A stretch of 41,934 nt of DNA from JADHUC01 sp964617665 (GTDB lineage: Bacteria; Planctomycetota; Planctomycetia; Pirellulales; Pirellulaceae), in NCBI GenBank assembly GCA_964617665.1, contig CAZUAH010000062.1, positions 1 through 41,934 of the forward strand, in the 5' to 3' direction. The notes beneath the pieces were generated by a model. That model searched no databases, was not told where the DNA came from, and was given only the letters and a program-made list of their open reading frames with translations. The position numbers and the translations under genes are program-made. Positions 1-12,000 of the stretch are shown here, one piece after another; within the stretch, counting starts at the first letter, position 1, and every line of letters starts with the position of its first letter.

Positions 1-2
1 CA

Positions 3-3000
3 AAACCCGAACGATCGGAATATTTACGCTATAGCAACTTTGGTGCACCCGACCCCTCGACTCCGGTAGTCTCCGGCGCGATGGCCTACGTGCTGGCGGG
101 CGGCGGACTGTGGCGAACCGATGGCACCGAGGGGGGTACGGCCCAGGTTTTCGCTGGCGGCAACATGGGCAACCTGTTCCTGGCCAGCAGTGGCGCACTG
201 TACTTCAGCAACAACGGTACACTCTACACGAGCGACGGCACGGCGGGCGGCACGACCTCGCTGGGTGCGTCCGTGGACTACTACTCCAGTTGCCAACTGA
301 CCGAAGCCGGCGGCACGGTGTTCTTCATCGGCACCGACGCGGCTGCGGGCGACGAGCTGTGGAAGACCGACGGCACGGTGGCCGGCACAGCACGGGTCCT
401 GGATATCTTCCCGGGCGCCAGCTCTTCGGGCGTGGCCAATCTCCGCGCCGGAGACGGCGTACTCTACTTCACTGCCAACGACAACAATACCGGTACCGAA
501 CTGTGGCGTTCCGATGGCACTGCCGCCGGCACCTACCTCTTGACCGACCTCAATGTCATCTCGTCCGGCTCGGACCCCTCGGCGGTTGTCGAGGTGGGCA
601 GCATTCGCTACTTCACAGCGGCCGACGCGTCGGGGGGCCGGGAGTTGTGGCGGACCGATGGGACGACGTCCGGGACGATACGCGTCAAGGATATCAACCC
701 GGGGTCGGCCGATTCAAACCCCTCCAACCTGACGCGACTAGGCAACCTGCTGCTGTTCTCGGCGAACGATAGTGCCGGCTATCGCCTGTGGGTCACCGAC
801 GGCACCGAGGCCGGTACCCACGTGTTGGCCGGTATGCCGGCCAACCCCTCGACTCCGGTAGTCTCCGGCGCGATGGCCTACGTGCTGGCGGGCGGCGGAC
901 TGTGGCGAACCGATGGCACCGAGGGGGGTACGGCCCAGGTTTTCGCTGGCGGCAACATGGGCAACCTGTTCCTGGCCAGCAGTGGCGCACTGTACTTCAG
1001 CAACAACGGTACACTCTACACGAGCGACGGCACGGCGGGCGGCACGACCTCGCTGGGTGCGTCCGTGGACTACTACTCCAGTTGCCAACTGACCGAAGCC
1101 GGCGGCACGGTGTTCTTCATCGGCACCGACGCGGCTGCGGGCGACGAGCTGTGGAAGACCGACGGCACGGTGGCCGGCACGGCACGGGTCCTGGATATCT
1201 TCCCGGGGACCACCTCCTCGAACGTGGCCAATCTGCGTGCCGGAGACGGCGTACTCTACTTTACCGCCAACGACAACAGCATCGGTACCGAATTGTGGCG
1301 TTCCGATGGTACTGCCGTCGGAACATACGCCGTCACGGACATCTTCGTAGGTCCGGCTGATTCGAACCCTACAGTCGTCACTTGGCTGGGCGGAGCGGGT
1401 TACTTCTCGGCAGACGATGGAGTCAGCGGCTATCAGATGCGCGGCGTTTACCGAACTGATGGCACGGCTGCGGGAACGGTGAAGCTGACGGCCATTCGTG
1501 GTGGCGCTTCGTCCTTCGTACTCTCTGGCGGTACGGTCTGCTTCGTGGGCGATGGCCGATTGTACCGCACGGATGGTACCGCTGCCGGTACGACTCAGGT
1601 CTCCGACGACGTGTACCAGATCAGCGGAGGATTAACCGACGTCGGCGGCACCTTGTTCTTCCAGGGCCGCAGCACCAGCAATTACGACATCGAGTTGTGG
1701 AAGTCAGATGGCACGGACGCGGGCACGATACTGGTGCACAACATCAACCCGACCAGTCACTCCTTCCCCACCAACCTCGCCGCCGTCGGTAGTACGCTCT
1801 TCTTTGCGGCCAACAACGGCTCTGGCGGTACTGAGTTATGGAAGTCCGACGGCACGGCTGCAGGTACCGTCCTCGTCAAGGACGTGAATGCGGCGACGCT
1901 GGGGGCGAATCCATCGGCGGTTACCTGGCTGGGCGGAGCGGGTTACTTCTCGGCGGACGATGGAGTCAGCGGCTATCAGATGCGCGGTGTGTACCGCACT
2001 GATGGTACGGCTTCGGGAACGGTGAAGCTGACGGCCATTCGTGGTGGCGCTTCGTCCTTCGTTCTCTCTGGCGGTGCGGTTTACTTCGTCGGCGATGGCC
2101 GATTGTACCGCACCGACGGCACCACTGCCGGCACGACTCAGGTCTCCAACGACGTCTACCAGATCAGCGGAGGATTGACCGACGTCGGCGGCACCTTGTT
2201 TTTCCAAGGCCGCAGCACCAGCAATTACGACATCGAGTTGTGGAAGTCAGATGGCACGGACGCGGACACGGTGCTCGTGCAGAACATCAACCCGACCAGT
2301 CACTCCTTCCCCACCAACCTCACCGCCGTCGGTAACACACTCTTCTTTGCGGCGAACAACGGCTCCAGCGGGACCGAACTGTGGAAGGTCGTCAACGAGC
2401 CCGTCACGCCGGTCACGGCTACGATTGCCGTAACCAACGTCGCCCCCGTCGCAACGTTGGTTAACAACGGACCGGTCACCGAAGGCAGTCCGACAACCGT
2501 CAGCTTTAGCAACGTCATCGACCCGTCGCCCGTGGACATCGCCGCCGGGTTCCGCTACAGCTTTGCCTCCACAGTGGCTGGTCTGGCCAATTCCTACGCC
2601 GCTGGGGGAACGATGGCAGCGGCCAGTTTCCCCTTCGAGGACGACGGCAGCTACACCGTCTACGGTCGCGTTTTCGACAAGGACGACGGTTTCACCGACT
2701 ATCAGACTACCGTTACGGTCCACAACGCGGCCCCGACGTTGGTGCTGGATTCGGTCGTGGCGATCAACGAGAACGGCGTCGCCACATTGACCGGCACGAT
2801 CAGCGATCCGGGTACGCTGGACACATTTACCTCGGACGTGGACTGGGGCGATCCGCTCTCGCCGGGCAACGTCGAACAGTACACCTTCGGCGCCAGCGCA
2901 ACGGGCAGTCAGACGTTCACATTGACGCATCAGTATCTGGACGACAATCCGTCGGGTACGGCCAGCGATTTCTACACAATCAGCGCCACGGTGACCGACG

Positions 3001-6000
3001 ACGATACGGGCGTGGGCATGGACACCGAAACCGTGCAGGTTAACAACGTGGCGCCTACGGTGACGCTCGATCCAGTCGTGGCCATCGACGAGGACGGTAC
3101 GGCAACGCTGACCGGCACGATCAGCGATCCCAGCGTCGTTGCCGCAATGCCAATCGACTTTGAAGAAATCGGGAATGACGGCCACGGGGTCGGACCGTCC
3201 TTCGATACGTTCAGTTCGAATGGCTTCACATTTCATGGATTCTCGGGCGCTCTCGGTGTCGGCGGCGACGCATCGGCGCTGGGCTCCATGGGAAGCAATA
3301 CTCCAACCGCCTATCCTGGCTCGGCTGCCTTGGTCAACCGTTACTCTTCTGGAACGACTCAGTTGACTCGCGACGATGGCCAGCCATTTGACCTCCTTTC
3401 ACTCGACCTTTCGGAAACCAACATCGATCCCGCCAATGCCCACAGGACGATTACTTTCATCGGTACGAAGAGCGACAGTTCAACAGTGACCTTGTCGGTC
3501 ACAACGGACGGCACGTTCGGCTTCGAAACAGTTGTGTTGCCTGACTTCACGGACTTGGTGTCTATGCACTGGAGAAATTGGACCAGTGTACACATCGACA
3601 ATGTCATTCCGGTAACGGGATCCGCGGATACCTTCACGCTGGACATCGACTGGGGCGATCCGTTGAGCCCCAACAACACGGAGACATATACGTTTGGCCC
3701 CAGCACCACGGGCAGTCAGACGTTTACGCTGACACACCAGTACCTGGACGACAATCCAACGAGTACGGCCAGCGATATCTACACGATCAGCGCCACGGTG
3801 ACCGACGACGATACAGGCGTGGGAACCGACAGCGAAACGGTCGTGGTCAACAACGTGGCTCCAACCGTGACGTTGGATCCCGTGGCGACAATCGACGAAG
3901 ACGGTATCGCAACGCTGAGCGGTACCATCACCGACCCGGGCACCTTGGATACGTTCACGCTGGACGTCGACTGGGGCGATTCGCTTTCTCCGGACAATGC
4001 TCAGACCTTCAACCTTGGTGAGACGGGGATCGACGGCGGCGGCGTGACTTGGCAACCTCATGTGGAAACGGGATTGGTCGTCCTGGAGTATTCTGGGACC
4101 GTGACCAATGGAGCGGGCACCATTGCCGACGGCACCCCCTTCAGTGCGGAAATCACCTTTTCGGTGAACCAGCCCAACCCGGACGATCCAGATATCGAAA
4201 ACTATGTCTACGATGGACTACTGCGAATTGGCGAGGAGGAATATGCGTTTCCATATTCACCTTTGGGTGTGCTCAATAACAACGGATCGTATGTTGGAGA
4301 CTATATCAGTTTCAGCACCGGCCCGGTGTCGATTGGCGACGTCGACTATTACGGTGGACACCTATTGCAGTTAGTTGATACTTCAAGTGAGGCCATCGAT
4401 TCGGCGGATCTTCCCTTCAATCTGGACATCAACGCCTACACGACAAGAAGGTTCGTCTTCTCTTCTGTCTCCGGCAATCTTGAGGGCCAAGTCAACGTCA
4501 TGACTGCTGCTGGCCTATCGCGATTCTCGATTGAGCATCAGTATCTGGACGATAACCCAACGGGTACGGACGGCGATACCTACACGATCAGCGCCACAGT
4601 GACCGACGACGATACAGGGTTAGGAAGCGACTTGATCACGGTGCAAGTGGACAACGTGGCTCCCACAGTAACGCTGGATCCTGTGATGGCGATCGACGAG
4701 AACGGCGCTGCTACGTTGACTGGTACGATTGCCGATCCAGGAACGCTGGATACATTCACGCTCGACGTAGACTGGGGCGATCCACTCTCGCCGAACAACA
4801 CCGAGACGTATACCTTCGGTGCCAGCGCCACTGGCAGCCAGACGTTTACGTTGACGCACCAGTACCTGGATGACAATCCGACGGCGACCTCGCAGGACGG
4901 CTATACGATCGACGTCGTTGTGACCGACGATGATACGGGCGTAGGTACGGACAGCGAAACGGTGCTGATCAACAACGTGGATCCGGTGATCGATACGCTT
5001 TCGGCCACATCGGTGGACGAGAACGGCGTGGTACACCTGACGGGTACGTACCACGATGTTGGCACTTTAGACACACACGAGTTGACGATCAACTGGGGCG
5101 AGGGTTCGCCGGAGACGGTGCCGGTCACAGGCGGCTCGTTTGACTTTACGCACCAATACCTGGACGACAACCCGACGGGAACGACCAGCGACATGTACAC
5201 CATTGGTGTGACGCTGACCGACGACGATACGGGCACGGTAACGGGCAGCACGACCACGACGATCACGAACGTGGACCCGACGATCACAGGGATCAATGTC
5301 GATTCGGCGGTGATCAACGAGGACGGCTCGGTGACCGTCACTGGCACGATCACGGATGTGGGCACGTTGGATACGCACTCGGTGGAGATCGATTGGGGAG
5401 GCAGCGAAGGAACATCCGCAGCCACGGTCACGCAGGGCAGCGGCGCTGCTTCCTTCACGGCCACGCACCAGTATTTGGACGATGATCCGACGGGTACGCC
5501 ATCCGACGACTACACGATCATGGCCACGGTCACAGACGATGACGGAGGAACCGACACGGCCACCGTGGACATCACGGTGAACAACGTCGATCCGGTGTTG
5601 AGCGGTATCGGCGTAACGCGAGCAACCATCGAGGGCAGTAACTTCCAGGTTACCGGGACGATCACCGATCCGGGCACGTTGGATACCTTCTTCGTGGATG
5701 TCGACTTCGGCGACGGCACGGGGCTCCATACGTACGAGTTGCCGGCCGGCACGACCGATTTCATCCTGGACTACCAGTATCCCGACGATAATCCGTCCAC
5801 GACGCCCGTCGATCTCAATTTCTTGACGATCACCGTGCGCGACGACGATACCGGCACGTCCAATACCGCGGCTGACATGACTTGGGTATTCAACGCTGTG
5901 CCGACGTTCACCAACGTGGCGGTGACGACATCCATCAACGAAAGCGACGTAGCCACGCTGACCGGTACGGTGAACGACGTGGGAATTGGCGATACGTTTT

Positions 6001-9000
6001 CGCTAGTGGTCGACTGGGGCGATGATGGCGGAGCCGTGACTTACCCGCTGCCGGCCAGCCCGACTGGGACGCAGGACTTTGAGTTCACCCATCAGTATTT
6101 CGACCGCGATGTGATCGACGAGCCGGTGGACCAATTCGTCATTGCGTTGACGGTGACCGACGACGACGGTGGGAACGCCGTCGCACTGCGCGTACTGACC
6201 GTGTACAACGTGGCCCCGACCGTCGTCGCGGGCGGTGACCAAGCCGCGAACGAGGGAGACACGGTCAACGCCACCGCGACCTTCACCGATCCGTCTCCGT
6301 ATGATCTGCACACCGCGACGGTTGACTGGGGCGACGGAACGGTCACCGAGGCAACGGTCACCGAAGGTGGTGGGACCGGATCGGTTTCCGGTAGCCACGT
6401 CTACGAGGACGATGGTGTCTTCGCCGCCACGATTACCGTAACCGACGACGACGGCTACAGCTCTAGCAATACGTTTACGGTGACGGTCAACAACGTCGCT
6501 CCGACGCTTGCGTTGGATCCGGTAGCGGCGATTGACGAGAACGACGTGGCCACGCTGACCGGGGTAATCACCGATCCGGGGGCGCTGGACACGTTTGCGG
6601 TTACGGTGGAGTGGGGAGACGGTTCGCCCGCGGAGACCTTCAGCTACGCAGCCGGTACCACGACGTTCAGCGAAACGCACCAGTACCTGGACGACGATCC
6701 AACGGGGACGTCCAGCGACGACTACAACATCGCCGTGACGGTTGGCGACGATGATCTTGGCACTGGCAGCGCTAACGCGGTGGTGACGGTCAACAACGTG
6801 GCGGCTGAATTGGTAAACATGACGGTCACTTCGACGATCGACGAGGGCGAAACGGCAACGCTGACTGGCGACATCATCGATCCCGGGACACTGGACACGT
6901 TCACGCTGACGGTTGACTGGGGCGATCCGCTCTCCCCCAGCAACATCGAGCAGTATTCGTTCGCTGCCAGCGCGACGGGCAGCCAGGCATTCACGCTGAC
7001 GCACCAGTACCTGGACGACAACCCCACGGGCACGTCCAGCGACACGTACTCGATTGGTGTGACCCTGACCGATGATGATACGGGCACGGAAATCGACAGC
7101 ACGACCACGTCGATCACGAACGTGGTCCCCCTGATTGACAGCATCTCGGCCACGTCGGTGGACGAAAACGGCGTGGTCCACCTGACAGGCACTTACAGCG
7201 ATGTGGGCACGCAGGACACGCATGAACTAACAATCGATTGGGGCGAGGGTGCGCCGCAGACGGTTGCGGTCAGCGGCGGTTCGTTCGATATCACTCATCA
7301 GTATCTGGACGACAATCCCAGCGTCACCCCGGCCGACAACTACCTGATCTCCGTCAGCCTTGCAGACGACGACTTGGGCAGCGACATCGCGACCACGAGC
7401 GCAACGGTCACCAATGTCGCACCACAGGTCCAGAGCTTGGTTGCCACAGATGTCAACGAGAACGGAACCAGTGTGCTTGCCGGTACCTTCACTGATCCGG
7501 GGACGCTGGACACGTTCACCGTTGCTGTGGATTGGGGAGACGGTTCGGCGGTGCAGACTTTCTCGTACCCGGCGGGGACGGCCAGTTTCAGCGAGACACA
7601 TCAATATCTCGACGACCATCCCAGCGGCACGCCAAGTGATACCTACGCGATCAGCGTTATCGTAACTGATGACGACGGAGGCGTTGACACGGACGACACC
7701 ACGGTGATGGTGAATAACGTGCTGCCGGATGTCGATGCCGGGATCGACCTACTGGTCGACGAAGGCGAGTTGGTTGATTTCTACGGTGCATTCACCGATC
7801 CAGGGAGCCTCGATACTCACTCGATCACATGGAGTTTTGGCGATGGAACTCCGAGCGTGAGTGGCACCCTGACTCCATCGCACACGTTTGACGACGACGG
7901 GATCTATATGGTGACGCTAACCGTGCAAGACGATGACGGGACGCCGGTAAGCGACACCTTGACAGTCACGGTCGAGAACGTGGCCCCGACGTTGTCGGAT
8001 TCGCCGCCAGTTTTTGTAGATGATATTCACCAGGAAGGAAGATTCACGACAGTCGAGTTTGCCTTCAGCGATCCTGGCTTTACTGACGCGGCAGTGGGCG
8101 CTGAAGAGTCGTTCACTTTTTCGATCGACTGGGATGATGGCACTGCCTACGTCGCGACCGGGCCGGTAGACGCTGGCGACGTGACCAACGGCGGTGTCGG
8201 TTTTGAGACGACCGGCACGTTCAGCGACTATCACTACTACTCCAACGACGGCCTTTACATGGTCACCGTGCGTCTGGCAGACGACGACATGAGTGGTAAT
8301 TTCGTGAACGGTGTCGCAGGCGTGGACTTTGTTGAACGGACGTACGAATTGGAGATCTTAAACGCACCTCCAGCAGTGGATCCAATTGATCAGTTCGCGA
8401 CGGAAGGTACCGTGTTCCATATGGAGACGATCGAGTTCGTCGATCCGGGCTTTTCAGATACCCTGGCTGGAACCGTCGAAGATTTCACCTACGACATCGA
8501 TTGGGGTGACGGCTTCAGTTTCACCGGCCTCACGCCCACGAGCATCGACAACGGTTTTGCGGGGGACGAGAACGGTCTGAACAGTTCGCCTTCGATCGGT
8601 ACGATCGACGACAGCCACGTTTATGCTGACGATGGCGTCTACACGGTCACAGTTAAGGTCTGGGATAATGACGGCAACGCGGGCCTACCGGCGATCTTCG
8701 ATTTCGATAACGACGGCGTCTACGGCGAGTCTGGTGTCTACTTGAACAACGACCCGACCAGCATCCCGGAAACCGGCCTCCCAGATACGGTTTCGTTCAC
8801 CGTGACGGTCGGCAATTCGGCCCCAACGGTCGACGCGGGCATCGATCGTACGGTAGACGAGGGTGAGGTTCTGAGCCTTGCTCCGTCAACATTCAACGAC
8901 CTAGGCACGCTGGATACTCACACGGCCACGATCAACTGGGGCGACGGAACCGCCACTGAGGCGGGTCTGGTGAGCGAGACTCCGTTTGGTCCGTCGGGGT

Positions 9001-12000
9001 CGACAACTGGCATGGATGGGACAGCGGCTTTCGGGACACACGTGTACGCCGACGACGGCACTTACACGGTGATGGTAACGGTGACTGATGATAACGGGGA
9101 CTCCACCAGCGACACACTCTTAGTCACCGTCACGAACGTCGCACCACAGCTTTCCAGTCTGGCCGCTACGACGATCAGCGAGAACGGGATCAGTACGCTG
9201 ACCGGGATGATCGCCGATCCGGGTGTGTTGGACACGTTCACGCTGCAGGTAGATTGGGGCGATGGCACGCCGCTTCAGTCGTTCAACTATCCTGCTGGGA
9301 CGACGAGCTTTGCCGAGACACACCAGTACTTGGACGACAACGCGACAGATAACTACGCGATTGCCGTGACGATCACCGACGACGACGGCGGCAGCGCCAC
9401 GGCCGGCGCGGTGGTGTCCGTCATCAATGTCGCGCCAAGCATCCTGGGCTTGTCCGCTACGGCGACGGTCGAGAATGGTACGAGCACGTTGAGCGGAACG
9501 ATCACGGACCCAGGTACTCTGGACGCGTTCACCGTTCAGGTCGACTGGGGTGATGGCAGCGGGATGCAAACATTCAGCTATCCCGCGGGGACGACCAGTT
9601 TCGCTGAGACACATCAATACTCGGATGATAACGCTGCGGACAGCTACCCCGTCAGCGTGACGGTCACCGACGACGATGGCGATAGCAGCACAGCCGGCAC
9701 GGTGGTGACGGTCAGCAATGTGGCGCCGGTTCTGTCTGCTCTGTCCGCCACGGCGACGACCGAGAATGGTGTGAGCACGCTGAGCGGGACGATCGCCGAT
9801 CCGAGCACGCTGGACACGTTGACTTTGCAGATCGACTGGGGTGACGGTAGCCCGCTGCAGAGTTTCGACTATTCCGCCGGGACGACAGGTTTCTCCGAGA
9901 CGCACCAGTACCTCGACGACAATGCCACAGACAGTTACTCCATCATTGTCACTGTTACCGACGACGATGGCGGCAGTGCACTGGGCAGCACAATGGTGAC
10001 GGTCAGCAATGTGGCGCCGGTTCTCTCGGGGCTGTCGGCCACGGCGGTGACCGAAAACGGAGTGAGTAGTCTGAGCGGGACAATTTCCGATCCCGGTGGA
10101 CTGGACACATTCGTCGTGCAAGTGGACTGGGGCGATGGCACGCAGGTTCAGAGTTTCAACTATCCGGCAAGAACAACAGCGTTCAGCCTGACGCACCAGT
10201 ACTTGGACGATAATGCCGCAGACGGCTACCCAATCAGTGTGACGGTAACCGATGACGACGGCGATGGCGACACGTCCGGTACACTGGTGACGGTCAGTAA
10301 TGTGGCGCCGGCTCTCACCGACCTGTCAGCCACGGCCGTGCAGGAAAACGGTGTGAGTACGCTGAGCGGGATGATCACCGATCCAGGCAGCCTGGACACG
10401 TTCACGTTGCAGGTGAATTGGGGTGACGGAACGCCCATCCAAATGATCAGCTATCCCGCAGGGACGACAACCTTTGCCGAGACGCACCAGTACCTGGACG
10501 ACAACCCGATGGACAGCTATCCCATTAGCGTGACGGTCACCGACGACGATGGCGGCAGTGACACGTTGGGCACGACGGTGACCGTGGCCAACGTGGCTCC
10601 CGGTCTGTCGTGCGTGTCGGCCACGGCGGTGAATGAGAATGGTGTCAGTATGTTGACCGGAAAGATCAACGATCCGGGCTCGTTGGACGCCTTCACTTTG
10701 ACAGTCGATTGGGGCGATGGCACGCTGGCCGAGACGTTCAGCTATCCTGCTGGGATGACCACCTTCTCCGAGACGCATCAGTACTTAGATGACAACCTGG
10801 CGGACAGTTACGCCATCAGCCTGACGGTCACGGACGACGATGGTGATAGCGGTATGGCAGGCACCGCGGTGACGGTCAGCAATGTGGCTCCGATCCTGTC
10901 GGATCTGTCTGCCACGGCGACCAGCGAGAATGGTGTGAGCACGCTGACCGGGACGATCGCCGATCCGGGCACGCTGGACACGTTCACCCTGGTAGTGGAC
11001 TGGGGTGATGGGACACCGACCCAGAGTTTCAGCTATCCCGCCGGCACGACAAGCTTTAACGAGACCCATCAGTATCTGGACGACAACGTGGCCGACAGCT
11101 ACTCGATCATCGCCACCGTGACCGATGACGACGGAGGTAGCGTCACAGCGCATACAACCGTAACGGTCACCAACGTGAACCCGGTGATCGACACGATCAG
11201 CGTGGATGCGGCGGTGATCAACGAGGACGGGTCGCTGACGGTGACCGGGACGATATCGGACGTGGGTACGTTGGATACGCATTCGGTGACGATCGATTGG
11301 GGCGGCAGCGAAGGAACTTCCGAGGCCACCGTTACCCAGGGCAGCGGCAGCGCCACGTTCACCGCCACGCACCAATACGTGGACGACAATCCAACGGGCA
11401 CCCTATCCGATCCTTACGTAATCACGACCACTGTGACCGACGATGACGGGGGACAAGGGACTATCAGCGCAAGCATCACCGTGAACAATGTTGATCCGGT
11501 GATCGCTAGTATCGGTGTGGACTCGACGGTGATCAACGAGGACGGCTCGGTAACCGTCTCCGGTACGATCGCGGATGTGGGCACGCAGGATACACATTCG
11601 GTCATGATCGACTGGGGGTATGGCGAGGTGAGTTCGGCGGCCACGGTCTACACGGACCGTTGCCACATCAGGTACACCGCCACACACCAGTACGTGGACG
11701 ACAATCCCTCGGGCACACCGTCTGACATATACACGATCACGGCCACGGTCACGGATGACGATGGCGGCACGGGCAGCGACAACGTGGATATCACGGTGAA
11801 CAACGTCGATCCAATAATCGAGAGCCTCGCGATCACGCCGGTGGTGGACGAAAACGGCGTTGTGCACCTGACAGGCACGTACAGCGACGTGGGCACGCAG
11901 GATACGCACGAGTTGACGGTCGACTGGGGCGAAGGAGCGCCCGAGACGGTCTCAGTCGCTGGTGGTTCGTTCGACATCACGCACCAGTACCTGGACGATA

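Noticed and set aside
52..2400. Diversity-generating retroelement or phase-variation cassette as explanation for the ELWxxDGT duplications
   Set aside because: No reverse transcriptase, template repeat, recombinase or inverted-repeat switch is visible; substitutions are scattered rather than adenine-specific.
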